Source: CAZQYB01 sp964582985 (GTDB lineage Bacteria; Planctomycetota; Phycisphaerae; Sedimentisphaerales; Anaerobacaceae). Taken from it: a stretch of 29,176 bases of DNA. Position 1 is the stretch's first letter. Each line of letters opens with the position of its first letter. The notes below the pieces were generated by a model. The model saw only the letters and a program-made list of their open reading frames with translations, was not told where the DNA came from and did not search any database. The stretch is from assembly GCA_964582985.1 (NCBI GenBank), contig CAZOUM010000038.1, forward strand, positions 1 to 29,176. Reading direction: 5' to 3'. The position numbers and the translations under genes were made by a program. Below, piece by piece: positions 8,211 through 17,085 of this stretch.

Positions 8211-10733
8211 ATGGCAGTTAAAGCAAACTTAGTTATCGTAAAATTGTTGAACCTTATTTTGGTCGTAGCTATAGTCGGAGGATGCAGCACGGCCTATGGA
8301 GAAAAAGACTATTTTCCGTCATTCGCCGACAAGCATACCATTGGTCTGTGGCTCTTCGACGAGACAGACTATCCGTACACAACGCTGACGGACGCCGGCC
8401 AAAACGAATATGACCTGCGTCTAATGAAAGGCGGCAAGCTGGTGCCCGGCAAATTCGGGAACGCACTTAAGCTTACGCCCGGGCGCGACTACGCCGTCAG
8501 TTACGCAGCCTGGAAGGGCGCGGTCGGATTCAACAAGATGAGGGAAATGAGCGGCAGGCCCGGCAGCGGACTCTTTGGTCCAACCATTGCGCCAGAGCAG
8601 ATAATGAGGACCCTCGCAGAGCGCGACTTCACTTGTGAATTCTGGCTCATGCTGATGTCCAATCCTATTCAGGACGTCACGCTTATTGACCTTGGGGATA
8701 AGTTTGAGCCCGGCTTTACTATAACTCTAAAGACACGTGCTGGCGGTTTTATTATTGAGAATGCGTATGCGGGTTTCGAAGCTGTCTGCCCAACCGAACT
8801 TCCACAAATCTGGGGCAGGGCATGGCATCACGTTGCTTTCACTTACTCGGCCGGCAGTAAGAAACTCCATTATTATATCGACGGTAAACCACAGGAACCG
8901 GTGAAGGTTACACCGATTGCAGGAGCGAAGGTTGTCCCTGCCGTTCGCCCCGAGTCTATCGCTGACACTACCTTCGGCATCTTTGAAAAAGAAGATAGGA
9001 GGTCCATCCCCGATTTTGAGAAACGAATTGCACATCGATTCAATTTTGCCGTCGGCCATGACCGTCACGGCGAGCACGATTTCAACGGCAACATAGACGA
9101 GCTTCGCTTTTCGGATGTTGTCCGGTATGCGGATAATTTTAGGCTGCCCGACAGCTTCAGCAGAAACCACCGCAAGAACGCTCCCAAGCCAGCCGTGGCA
9201 AATGGCCCGCCATTGCTGTTCGGCCCCGCAAAGAAGTATTTGCCCGGCGAACCGGTAATCCTCGGCTCACGCAAACACGTCTTCATAGATGAGGTGATGG
9301 TCGACAGGAAACAGAACGTCAAACTGACGCTGAATCCCCCAACAGGGGGAGTCAAGCTGAACATAAAAGCGGCGTGGGATGCTTCGTTCTTTGAGCACGA
9401 AGGCAGGATATACACCGTCAAGTCCGAAGGCTATGAGGGGGATGAAGGACCTATAGAACTGTTTGTTTCAGATGACGGTGTGAATTTCGAGCAGCCCAGG
9501 CTCGGTCTTATCAAGCATAGCGGCTCAAAGGAAAACAACCTGATTATGCTCGGTCTGCCGAGCTGGGGAAAGTACTTCAAGGACACCAATCCTAATGTCC
9601 TGCCGGAAGAAAGATTCAAAGCAACTCTTTGGGTCGGCCAGCGGGGCATTTACCTTTACTTTTCGCCCGACGCGGTTCACTGGCGGCGCAACGAAACATG
9701 TATGCTTCCCCTCGTCAGCGGCGGAGGATGTGAGACCTTCTGGGACGACCAGCAGGGCTGCTACTTCAACTACATAAAACGCGACGGCAGCTACAATACC
9801 GGTGACTATCCCAATTACGGAAGAAGTACAACCATGTTCAGAACCCGCGAAGTCAATAAGACCTGGCCTTTCAATCCGGTGCCGAATCCCTACTATGAAG
9901 GCTGGCCCTTCCCCGCCGTCACCGGAGAGGGGATAACCGTCCTCGGGCCGAACATATTCGATCCGGACGAGGGGCAGATCTTCAGAACGCGCCCCCAGAA
10001 GTACGAATGGGCGCCCGATACCTACGTGGCGTTTATGTTCCGCTCCGGCTGCGATATGGCCGTCAGCAGGGACGCCGTCAACTGGAAAATCCGCCCCGAA
10101 CTGGGATTTTACATGCCGCCCGGCAGATTCATGAACCAGCCTGACTGGCAGCCGGAGTCCTATGGCAAAGCGAGGCATAAGTCAAAGAAAACTAAACAAG
10201 ACGAACCAGGAAAGCCGGGACTGAACGGGCAGGCCAAGGCCGTTGACAGCACTGATTTTACCAGCGGTGACATAGCCAACGGCATCATACGCTGCGGCGA
10301 TGAACTTTGGCAGTACGCAAATTGTAGGATGACAGGAGGTGGCCTTGCCACGGTCCGATTCACCCAGCGGCTGGACGGTTTCCTGTCGCTCGATGCCGGC
10401 CAAGAGACGGGCATACTCGTGACGCGGCCCTTCGTCTTTGACGGCGACAAGCTGACTTTGAATGTTGACGCCAAGGCCGGCCAGGTAAAGGTCGCTATCG
10501 TGGCCCTGCACGGCAAGGAGTATACCGGCTACAACGTCGCATTGACAAATCCCCCCAGGGACGGGACCCGCAACTATGGAATCACCGACTGCGACGCCAT
10601 AAGCACCGATTCCGTCCGGCACGTTGTTACTTGGAAGCGCGACCCTGATGTGGGAAATCTTGCCGGCCAAATCGTGCGCCTGCGCTTTGAAATGAAAAAC
10701 GCTAAGCTGTATAGTTTCCAGTTTATACAATAG
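8211..10733 (+). CDS. LamG + beta-propeller lipoprotein, copy B (tandem paralogue)
   Basis: I take the ATG at 8211 (840 residues) because AGAAGGA lies 7 nt upstream and the signal sequence begins cleanly there. The in-frame TTG at 8190 would overlap that site. The signal ends in 'VVAIVGGC', a good lipobox, so the protein is probably a lipoprotein, unlike copy A. Order of domains: LamG at about 45-310 ('GLWLFDE', 'WHHVAFTY', 'NGNIDELRFSDVVRY'), then the same propeller as copy A ('FVSDDGVNFEQPRLGLI', 'YLYFSPDAVHWRRNE', 'GGGCETFWDDQ'). About 35 extra residues, rich in Lys, Gln and Gly, sit in one propeller loop (encoded near 10150-10250; 'KARHKSKKTKQDEPGKPG') and have no counterpart in copy A. 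The stop is 27 bp before the next gene, suggesting co-transcription. The function is inferred as glycan binding or hydrolysis; no catalytic residue can be named. Confidence 0.85.
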   Translation: MAVKANLVIVKLLNLILVVAIVGGCSTAYGEKDYFPSFADKHTIGLWLFDETDYPYTTLTDAGQNEYDLRLMKGGKLVPGKFGNALKLTPGRDYAVSYAAWKGAVGFNKMREMSGRPGSGLFGPTIAPEQIMRTLAERDFTCEFWLMLMSNPIQDVTLIDLGDKFEPGFTITLKTRAGGFIIENAYAGFEAVCPTELPQIWGRAWHHVAFTYSAGSKKLHYYIDGKPQEPVKVTPIAGAKVVPAVRPESIADTTFGIFEKEDRRSIPDFEKRIAHRFNFAVGHDRHGEHDFNGNIDELRFSDVVRYADNFRLPDSFSRNHRKNAPKPAVANGPPLLFGPAKKYLPGEPVILGSRKHVFIDEVMVDRKQNVKLTLNPPTGGVKLNIKAAWDASFFEHEGRIYTVKSEGYEGDEGPIELFVSDDGVNFEQPRLGLIKHSGSKENNLIMLGLPSWGKYFKDTNPNVLPEERFKATLWVGQRGIYLYFSPDAVHWRRNETCMLPLVSGGGCETFWDDQQGCYFNYIKRDGSYNTGDYPNYGRSTTMFRTREVNKTWPFNPVPNPYYEGWPFPAVTGEGITVLGPNIFDPDEGQIFRTRPQKYEWAPDTYVAFMFRSGCDMAVSRDAVNWKIRPELGFYMPPGRFMNQPDWQPESYGKARHKSKKTKQDEPGKPGLNGQAKAVDSTDFTSGDIANGIIRCGDELWQYANCRMTGGGLATVRFTQRLDGFLSLDAGQETGILVTRPFVFDGDKLTLNVDAKAGQVKVAIVALHGKEYTGYNVALTNPPRDGTRNYGITDCDAISTDSVRHVVTWKRDPDVGNLAGQIVRLRFEMKNAKLYSFQFIQ

Positions 10734-10760
10734 CCTGTTCATTAACTTGTGAGGTGTAAG

Positions 10761-13166
10761 ATGTCGCTTGTTTCTTACTACTTCTTGAAGACACGTTACT
10801 TTGGCCAACTTGCCCCTAAGGGGCTTGCCTGCGCGTTTGCTTTATTCGTCAGCTTGGTTCCCTTGGCATGCAGGCCCACTGCAGAAAGTAAATCAGAGCT
10901 GGTTGTATGGCTTGAAGCAGAACAATTCGACAAAACCGGTGGATGGTCAAATGACTCTCAGTTTGTGGATTTGATGGGCTCGCCTTATCTGCTTGCTACC
11001 GGCCTCGGTAAGCCTGTGGACGATGCGGTGACGACAGCGCATATAGACAAAAGCGGGACATATCGCCTTTGGGTGAGGTGCAAAGATTGGCTTCCGAGTC
11101 ACTCGCCGGGGAAGTTTCAGGTGCAAGTCGGTGATAACGTGTCACCGGTCACGTTCGGCAAAGCCGAGACAGACGCTTGGCAGTGGGTCGATGGCGGTAC
11201 GTTCGACCTGCAGGCGGGTGATGTTGAAATTAGACTCGTCGACAAGACAGGCTGGTGGGCAAGGTGTGATGCGGTTGTGCTTGCAGGCACCGGTTTTACG
11301 CCTTTGAAAGACCCTGCGGAGCTTGCGAGGCAACGTGAGAGATACACAGGGGCGCGGATTGAGACAAGTGTTTTTGATGTGGTTGTTGTGGGTGGGGGCC
11401 CGGCCGGCTGTGGCGCGGCCGTGGCGGCTGCTCGTAACGGGGCCCGCGTGGCCTTTGTTCAGGATAGACCCGTTCTCGGTGGGAACGCATCTTCAGAAAT
11501 CGCAATTCCACCGATGGGTTATATCGGCAGACCGCCGGACAAGGTCAATGTCACCGGATTGGCCGAGGAGTTTTTCCCGAAGCAAGACTGGCGGGCCTAT
11601 GCAGACTCACAAAAAATCGAGTCTGTGATTCGTGCCGAAGAAAATATCTCTCTGTTTCTAAATACCCGGGCCACCGGTGTCGAGATGGCTTCCGAAAATC
11701 GAATTAAATCCGTAATGGCCCTCAACGTTCACAGCGGCCAGCGGATGCGCTTCTGCGCTCCGCTGTTTATCGACTGCACGGGACACGGATGGATTGGTTA
11801 TTACGCTGGCGCCGAGCACCGCATGGGTCAGGAATCGCGGTCTGAATTCAACGAGTCTCTTGCGCCGGTCAAGGCCGGCAGCAGAACTATGGGCAACAAC
11901 CTATACAACTCCGAATTTCAAACGCATGAAAAACCGGTACCATTCACGTGTCCGGACTGGGCATATAAGTGGACACGACGTGAGGACTTCGAGCCGTTGA
12001 ATTCGCATCACCGTCTAAATGAAGTCAGGCGCCCGCCGAACTTCGATGTGCCCTCTCGCGGCAAAGGTCGAAATCCCGGCGATGATATCAACGGTCGTGT
12101 TTATCGTACCTGGTGGGTCGAGTACGGAGGCATGCTGGACATTATTAAAGATGCAGAGAAAATCCGTGACGAGCTGTTTCGGATAAACATCGGGCTTTGG
12201 AACTATGCCAAGAATCACAACCCTAAGACAATCGAGGCCAACCGTAATCGGCAGCTCGTCTGGCTGACCCACATCATGGGAGTCCGCGAAAGCCGCCGGC
12301 TCGTCGGTGACTATATCATGACCCAGCGCGACTTTGATGAGCAAATTGTACATAGGGACACTATTGCGTTCACCGACTGGGGTACAGACGTGCATCATCC
12401 GGAAGGTTTCTGGGTGAGAGGCAACGATTGTATTCACGTCTACGAGGGCAATCGCACGTGTATACCGTATCGAACGTTATATTCGAATAATGTGGACAAT
12501 CTGTTTATGGCCGGGCGGTGTCACTCAGCCAGCCACATCGCAATGGGCGGAACCCGGGTCATGCGCCCCGTATGCATGATGGGCCAGGCAGCGGGTACGG
12601 CAGCGGCAATTGCAAAAAAATATGACACCACCCCTCGTGGAATTTATGAGAATCACATTGACCAGCTACAGCAGACTTTGCTAAAAGACGGCTGCTATCT
12701 GCCTGGCGTCAGCAATACCGATACCGATGACATTGCGTTGCGGGCCAGGGTGACAGCTTCCAGCAGCCGTGAACAGATGGGGCCGGAGAATGCTAATAAC
12801 GGCTGGAACCGAGTCGTCGGCAAAAAAGCAAACGCCTGGGCCCCAGACCTTGCTGCTGCTTTGCCGCACTGGATTCAGCTTGAACTCGCCGAACCTTCGA
12901 TAATCGACACTGTTCATGTGACCTTCCAGGCAATAAACGGTCGGGCAGACGATTTTACTGTCGAAACGTGGGTCGAAGATTCCTGGAAGACAGTCGCGAG
13001 GGTCATGGGTAACCAAAGTCGCCGTTGCGTGCTGAATTTCGAACCTGTCAAAACCGACAAGGTTCGCCTGGTGATAACAAAGACAGCAGGCCGGTTCGGT
13101 ATCTGTGAAATCCGGCTTTACCATGAAACCGCAAAGGGCGCGCGAATAAAACGACTGCCAAAGTGA
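10761..13166 (+). CDS. Secreted FAD-dependent oxidoreductase (FAD_oxidored family) with carbohydrate-binding-like N- and C-terminal domains
   Basis: This is an 801-residue protein. ATG 10761 is preferred over the in-frame GTG at 10749, since GAGGTG (10751-10756) then serves as the ribosome binding site. Residues 18-37 are a hydrophobic export signal ending 'SLVPLAC'; the lipobox is imperfect (Pro at -3), so lipid attachment is uncertain. Residues 45-180 form a beta-sandwich like those linked to carbohydrate binding ('WLEAEQFDKTGGW', 'YRLWVRCKDW', 'GDVEIRLVDKTGWWARCDAV'). Residues 205-245 are a Rossmann FAD site: 'DVVVVGGGPAGCGAAVAAA', then a basic strand and 'GGNASSE'. 'DCTGHGWIGYYAGA' and 'NLFMAGRCHSASHIAMGG' are typical of FAD_oxidored (PF12831-like) proteins. 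Residues about 660-795 resemble an F5/8-type discoidin domain ('HWIQLELAEPSIIDTVHVTF'). The substrate is unknown; the context suggests oxidation of a sugar or a glycan-linked group in the cell envelope. Confidence 0.85.
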   Translation: MSLVSYYFLKTRYFGQLAPKGLACAFALFVSLVPLACRPTAESKSELVVWLEAEQFDKTGGWSNDSQFVDLMGSPYLLATGLGKPVDDAVTTAHIDKSGTYRLWVRCKDWLPSHSPGKFQVQVGDNVSPVTFGKAETDAWQWVDGGTFDLQAGDVEIRLVDKTGWWARCDAVVLAGTGFTPLKDPAELARQRERYTGARIETSVFDVVVVGGGPAGCGAAVAAARNGARVAFVQDRPVLGGNASSEIAIPPMGYIGRPPDKVNVTGLAEEFFPKQDWRAYADSQKIESVIRAEENISLFLNTRATGVEMASENRIKSVMALNVHSGQRMRFCAPLFIDCTGHGWIGYYAGAEHRMGQESRSEFNESLAPVKAGSRTMGNNLYNSEFQTHEKPVPFTCPDWAYKWTRREDFEPLNSHHRLNEVRRPPNFDVPSRGKGRNPGDDINGRVYRTWWVEYGGMLDIIKDAEKIRDELFRINIGLWNYAKNHNPKTIEANRNRQLVWLTHIMGVRESRRLVGDYIMTQRDFDEQIVHRDTIAFTDWGTDVHHPEGFWVRGNDCIHVYEGNRTCIPYRTLYSNNVDNLFMAGRCHSASHIAMGGTRVMRPVCMMGQAAGTAAAIAKKYDTTPRGIYENHIDQLQQTLLKDGCYLPGVSNTDTDDIALRARVTASSSREQMGPENANNGWNRVVGKKANAWAPDLAAALPHWIQLELAEPSIIDTVHVTFQAINGRADDFTVETWVEDSWKTVARVMGNQSRRCVLNFEPVKTDKVRLVITKTAGRFGICEIRLYHETAKGARIKRLPK

Positions 13167-13233
13167 TGTGCGGCTTCGGTGCTGATGACGGGTCCCACAC
13201 GCAGCAATTCAGTGTAGCTGAAATAAAGAAAGA

Positions 13234-13262
13234 AAAGCCCACCGGTTTGACCGGTGGGCTTT
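13234..13262. terminator. Bidirectional intrinsic terminator
   Basis: A perfect 13-bp inverted repeat (AAAGCCCACCGGT / ACCGGTGGGCTTT) with a TTG loop lies between the convergent genes ending at 13166 and 13308. The stem is flanked by A-rich sequence on the left and TTT on the right, so it can end transcripts arriving from both sides. Confidence 0.9.
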
Positions 13263-13307
13263 GACTAAGCATACTAAACGTTCGGTCAGGCTACTCGTGA
13301 CCGGAAC

Positions 13308-15815
13308 CTACTTCTTAACAACCTTCTTCAGTTCAAAGGCGTTGAAGATGCCCCTGGCTCCTTCACGGCCTGCCCTGGCGCGGTCGGGATAAGTGTTGTC
13401 CGCTGCCTCATAGATGATTAGCACATCCGAACCGTCGGTGGCAAACCGAATAAGGCTCTTGGTAACCTTGTCATCAGACAAAACGCTCGAGACCTTTATG
13501 TCCTTGGCGCTTTCCAACGCTACAACGCCCTTGCCAGTGCCTTTAGGAAGTGCCCAGCTACCGTATCCCGGCAAAGCACCGGCCGGAACAGGATTGGCCG
13601 TTACGCTCGGCATGGGAGGCATCCCGCTTTCGCAACGGTGGCAATTTCGAGTCTGCTGTGTGCAAGGCTCCCAATGGTTGTGGTATGACGTCATCTCGTA
13701 TTCGCCCGCAGGCAGGCCCCTGATCAAAAGAAAAGCGTCGCCATTTTTTTGACCGGCCCAGTCACACGAATAGAAGTACGTATTGGCGATGGGGTCTCCT
13801 TCGGGCTCGCCGTAAGGAAGCAGGTCCCCTGCCAGTCCGCCGCGGCACAGACCTTTGGCCATGACCGCTCCATTACCCCCTTTGCCGTTGTCCAGGAAAA
13901 ACTGAACGCCTGAGCCAAGTATGCCATCCTTGTCAGCGCCGTTGCCGCGGGGCAGCCATGCGCCGTCATGCATGTACATATCCGCCCAGCGCCTTGACGC
14001 CCAGATCACCCAGCCTTCCTTGGCTGTGCCCGGACGAGGCTTGCTCCGGTCATACCACTGAGGTACAGCCAGATCAACTTTCAGGTCGAGAATACCCTCG
14101 GTGCTGAACTGCCAGATATCACCCTTGACGACCTTGCCAGAGCTGACCTGGTCAACACGCCAATAATAGGTCGTGGCCTTTTTGAGTGAACTTACGGTGT
14201 AAGTGGTTTTCTTTTGCGCCTTACTTGCCGGTCTGGCTCCATTTTTCACGTCATAGAGCTTGTCACTGATATACACGGTGTGGGCCGTTGCCGTCCTCGC
14301 CGGGGCCCAACTGAGTGTCACCTTAGTCGGCATCCATTGGCCATTGTTGACCGGCTGCGGACCGCGTGCCTTGCCGGAATCAACCGTGAAACTCCAGACA
14401 TCACCCTTCCAGGGACTCTCGGACCATTTCTTGTTGACCGCATCGACACGCCAGTAGTAGGTCTTGCCTAATTCGAGCCCTTCGGGTTTAAAACTGTTAC
14501 CGGAAGTGGTGCCTTTGGCGGCCAGTCTTCTTGGGTCGGTTCCAAAGTACACCTTATGTGAAGTCGCAAGTAATCCCGGCTTCCAGGTAAGAGATGTATC
14601 AGCCGCCACCCTTTCAGCCTTGGCGCCGGGGCTGGGCTCGTACGCTTTTCCGTCGGTGGTGGTGAACTGCCAGGTAAGTCCTTTGTGCAAGGTCCCTGCA
14701 TCGTCTACAGTATCCACACGCCAGTAATAAATCTTGTCAAAATCAAGGTCGGGGTCATAAGTATTTTGAGTCAGCCCTTCGCTAATGGCCTTGGCAGCGG
14801 AGCCGACGGCATCGAGACTCGTGCCCAGGTAAAGATTGTACGTTTTGCCGCTGCGCCCTGCCCTCCATCTGAGCTTCTCGTCCGGCTTGACGTCCTCAGC
14901 GCGGTTGCGAGGCCGCGGCCATCGCGCCTTCTTGCGGGCTGATGCCATTACAATAGTCCTGTCGGCTCTGGACAGGTACCTGCACCTGACCGTATCTTCG
15001 CCGCCGAAAGCCGTGATATAGCCGCTTTCGATATCCTTCTTTATATCGCCAGTGACATCACCTGATATGATAAACACGCCTTCTTCTATATCCATAGAGT
15101 AGGCCACCTCCGCATGGCTGAACCTCTTGCACTCAAGTCTTCCCGCCATCAGCTTAATGCTTGCCGTGCCTGCCCGGTCCTTGTCCGACGGACATCTCAA
15201 CTCGTCACCGATACGAAATATCCCGCCGTTCATGGTTATCCTCAGCGGTTTATCCTCGTACCTACGCGGATTGTCTCCGGGCGAGCCGCCCATATTCACC
15301 GTATCTTCCACTTCGAAAAGTACGTTGCCGTTCATATTGATTTTGCCGTTGCCGCCGTCGCCGATGAGAACACCTTTGCACTTAACCGTGCTGTCCGTGA
15401 TATTTGCAACACCGTACGTCTTGCCGCTGTCGGACAATCTGAACATACCTTTAATGTTGAGGTTCGCTCGGTTTACGTTTATGGTCGCGATTCCCCGGCC
15501 CCTGTTTGCCCATCGCCACCAGCCGTTAATGGTGACATTGCATCCGATTACGTCCACCACCTGCGGCTCCGAACTCTTCCACACCGGGCCGCGAATCTCA
15601 CCGCACTCGATATCCGAATCGATCACCGGACCTCTTTGCGGCGGCGGATTCAATATGATAACATCATACGTGCCCGGGACTTTACCACCCTCCCAGTTCC
15701 CCGCCGTCTTCCAGAAGTCATCACTACCGCCTCCTTGCCACTCAATTTCCGCGGCGCCACCAATCGCTGCCATCATCAAAAAACAGATTGAGAACAACAT
15801 TAGTTTTTTGTACAT
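13308..15815 (-). CDS. Secreted beta-helix protein with three fibronectin-III-like repeats and a conserved C-terminal domain
   Basis: This is an 835-residue protein. ATG 15815 is chosen because AGGAGA lies 7 nt upstream and the signal peptide starts there (MYKKLMLFSICFLMMAAIGG); a longer frame begins 11 codons earlier but would put basic residues before the signal. Residues 25-275 read like a right-handed beta-helix of the autotransporter/adhesin type, opening with 'WQGGGSDDFWKTAGNWEGG' and continuing with rungs such as 'ATINVNRANLNIKGMFRLSD' and 'KINMNGNVLFEVEDTVNMGG'. Three FnIII-like repeats follow (about 310-388, 395-480, 487-573), each with a 'YLGTS/YFGTD/YISDK' strand and a 'TYYWRVDxV' strand. 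Residues 575-835 form an unnamed domain ending 'VLIIYEAADNTYPD...NAFELKKVVKK'. It is probably a surface or secreted structural or binding protein; no enzyme motif is seen. It converges on the FAD oxidoreductase gene, so it belongs to a separate transcript. Confidence 0.8.
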   Translation of the reverse strand: MYKKLMLFSICFLMMAAIGGAAEIEWQGGGSDDFWKTAGNWEGGKVPGTYDVIILNPPPQRGPVIDSDIECGEIRGPVWKSSEPQVVDVIGCNVTINGWWRWANRGRGIATINVNRANLNIKGMFRLSDSGKTYGVANITDSTVKCKGVLIGDGGNGKINMNGNVLFEVEDTVNMGGSPGDNPRRYEDKPLRITMNGGIFRIGDELRCPSDKDRAGTASIKLMAGRLECKRFSHAEVAYSMDIEEGVFIISGDVTGDIKKDIESGYITAFGGEDTVRCRYLSRADRTIVMASARKKARWPRPRNRAEDVKPDEKLRWRAGRSGKTYNLYLGTSLDAVGSAAKAISEGLTQNTYDPDLDFDKIYYWRVDTVDDAGTLHKGLTWQFTTTDGKAYEPSPGAKAERVAADTSLTWKPGLLATSHKVYFGTDPRRLAAKGTTSGNSFKPEGLELGKTYYWRVDAVNKKWSESPWKGDVWSFTVDSGKARGPQPVNNGQWMPTKVTLSWAPARTATAHTVYISDKLYDVKNGARPASKAQKKTTYTVSSLKKATTYYWRVDQVSSGKVVKGDIWQFSTEGILDLKVDLAVPQWYDRSKPRPGTAKEGWVIWASRRWADMYMHDGAWLPRGNGADKDGILGSGVQFFLDNGKGGNGAVMAKGLCRGGLAGDLLPYGEPEGDPIANTYFYSCDWAGQKNGDAFLLIRGLPAGEYEMTSYHNHWEPCTQQTRNCHRCESGMPPMPSVTANPVPAGALPGYGSWALPKGTGKGVVALESAKDIKVSSVLSDDKVTKSLIRFATDGSDVLIIYEAADNTYPDRARAGREGARGIFNAFELKKVVKK

Positions 15816-15925
15816 CTTCCGTCTCCTAAGAAAACAAACCATAATCACATTTTCCTTTAGCTACATGCCAATCAGATACCCAGTTGAGTCAAGATTACCC
15901 ATGTCCTTTCACGCCCATCCTGCAT

Positions 15926-16250
15926 TCATTTCTTGATGACCTGTTCCAGGCGAAATCCATTAAGGCTCCCCCCATCCCCTGGGATAGTCACGGTAGTCCT
16001 GAGGAGCCTCATAGATAATCAGCACCAGTGAATCAATTTCCTGCACATAAGAACCTCCATCAATTCGAAAGGTCAAATTAGGTTCCGAATATGAAGCACA
16101 TAGCTGCCTTACTACACCCCTCAATTTCACCACAATACCAAACCCGTTCGAAAAATGCAAGCATCTCAGGCATGGATACCTCGTGCAGAGGTTACGGGAT
16201 AGTTTAGGGCCTACCTGATTATCGTTTGTGTTTCCTGGTGCTATCAAGCA
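15926..16250 (-). pseudogene. Frameshifted remnant of a C-terminal domain related to the 13308-15815 protein
   Basis: Read on the minus strand, this stretch gives 'GIVVKLRG...EPNLTFRIDGG...LVLIIYEAPQDYRDYPRGWG' and then stops. Deleting one base from the six-C run at 15968-15973 (G6 on the coding strand) joins it to 'SLNGFRLEQVIKK' and a TGA at 15926-15928. This parallels the intact neighbour's ending 'GVVALESAKD...LIRFATDGSDVLIIYEAADNTYP...FNAFELKKVVKK'. Upstream of about 16190 the match fades, and the frame is closed by a TAG at 16251-16253, so the 5' part of the gene is missing. The single frameshift could be a sequencing error in the homopolymer, but the missing N-terminus supports a real remnant. 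Confidence 0.65.
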
Positions 16251-16499
16251 CTATAGAAAAGGATATGACAAACTGCAGCTGACGGTATGCATAAAGGGCG
16301 AAATTCCACCTCGCTATGCAATTCATGCATTTAGTGTCACAAGTAGGAGATTTCAGAATTTCTTGTCCTGCGTTGTGGCCGGCTCTACCATTCGGCTGTA
16401 TGCGATATTCTTGAAAATTAACAGCAGCATCTTGACTCATTGCCTCTTAAACCGTGGTGCGGCTCCGCAGACGCTTATACTTCTACGCAGATGAAGCTG

Positions 16500-16928
16500 C
16501 TAAACGACTTCTACCAGCTGAATATCGAAAGTCAAATCTTCGCCGGCCAACGGATGGTTAGCGTCTAACGTGACGCTTGATTCGGAAAAGTCGGTCACCG
16601 TGACAAAGATTGCTCCACCACCTTCGTTACTCATGTTCAATTTCTGGCCGACCTCTGGTTCCAAATCCGCGGGGAATTGACTTCGGTCTACAGTCTGTAC
16701 TAATTCGTCGCGGTATGGCCCAAACGCTTCTTCTGCCGGGATTTTAGTGTTTTTTGATTCGCCCGGATTCATCCCGACTATCGCTTGTTCAAAAGCCGGG
16801 ATTATCTGCTCATCACCGATAGTAAACTCGAGCGGTTTGTGCCCGACTGACGTTTGAAATACTATGTCGTCATCCAACTTGCCCGTGTAGTGAACCTTGA
16901 CAGTATCGCCGAGTTTTGCCTGTGTCAT
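16500..16928 (-). CDS. FKBP-type peptidyl-prolyl cis-trans isomerase, SlyD-like
   Basis: This is a 142-residue cytoplasmic protein that speeds proline isomerisation and often works as a folding helper. The ATG at 16928 has GGGAG 6 nt upstream. The reading frame extends further upstream but there overlaps the RRM gene, so the short form is preferred. FKBP landmarks: 'GDTVKVHYTGKLDDDIVFQTS' (FKBP strand 1), 'PLEFTIGDEQIIPAFEQAIVGMNPGESK' (active-site strand and turn), a SlyD-like insert-in-flap region ('AFGPYRDELVQTVDRSQFP...VTVTDFSESSVTLDANHPLAGEDLTFDIQLVEV') with the 'DANHPLAGxxLxF' signature. The C-terminus stops right after the fold and lacks the His-rich metal-binding tail of E. coli SlyD. 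It lies 157 bp downstream of the RRM gene on the same strand. Confidence 0.93.
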   Translation of the reverse strand: MTQAKLGDTVKVHYTGKLDDDIVFQTSVGHKPLEFTIGDEQIIPAFEQAIVGMNPGESKNTKIPAEEAFGPYRDELVQTVDRSQFPADLEPEVGQKLNMSNEGGGAIFVTVTDFSESSVTLDANHPLAGEDLTFDIQLVEVV

Positions 16929-17085
16929 AATTGCTCCCTTCGTTTTTTGGTCATTACGACCCAAGGAATATGTCAGAGAAGCGATTGAGTGTTTGCAAGG
17001 TACGGAAAGTATCTGGATAAGCGAACTGCTTATTTGCAATTTGATTCCGTTTTGCTGTAGCTCTATCAAGTTTTGGCGCAGAGCA

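Noticed and set aside
15114..15936. Long plus-strand ORFs (225 and 269 codons)
   Set aside because: They are antisense to the beta-helix gene, whose signal peptide, repeats and ribosome binding site are clear.
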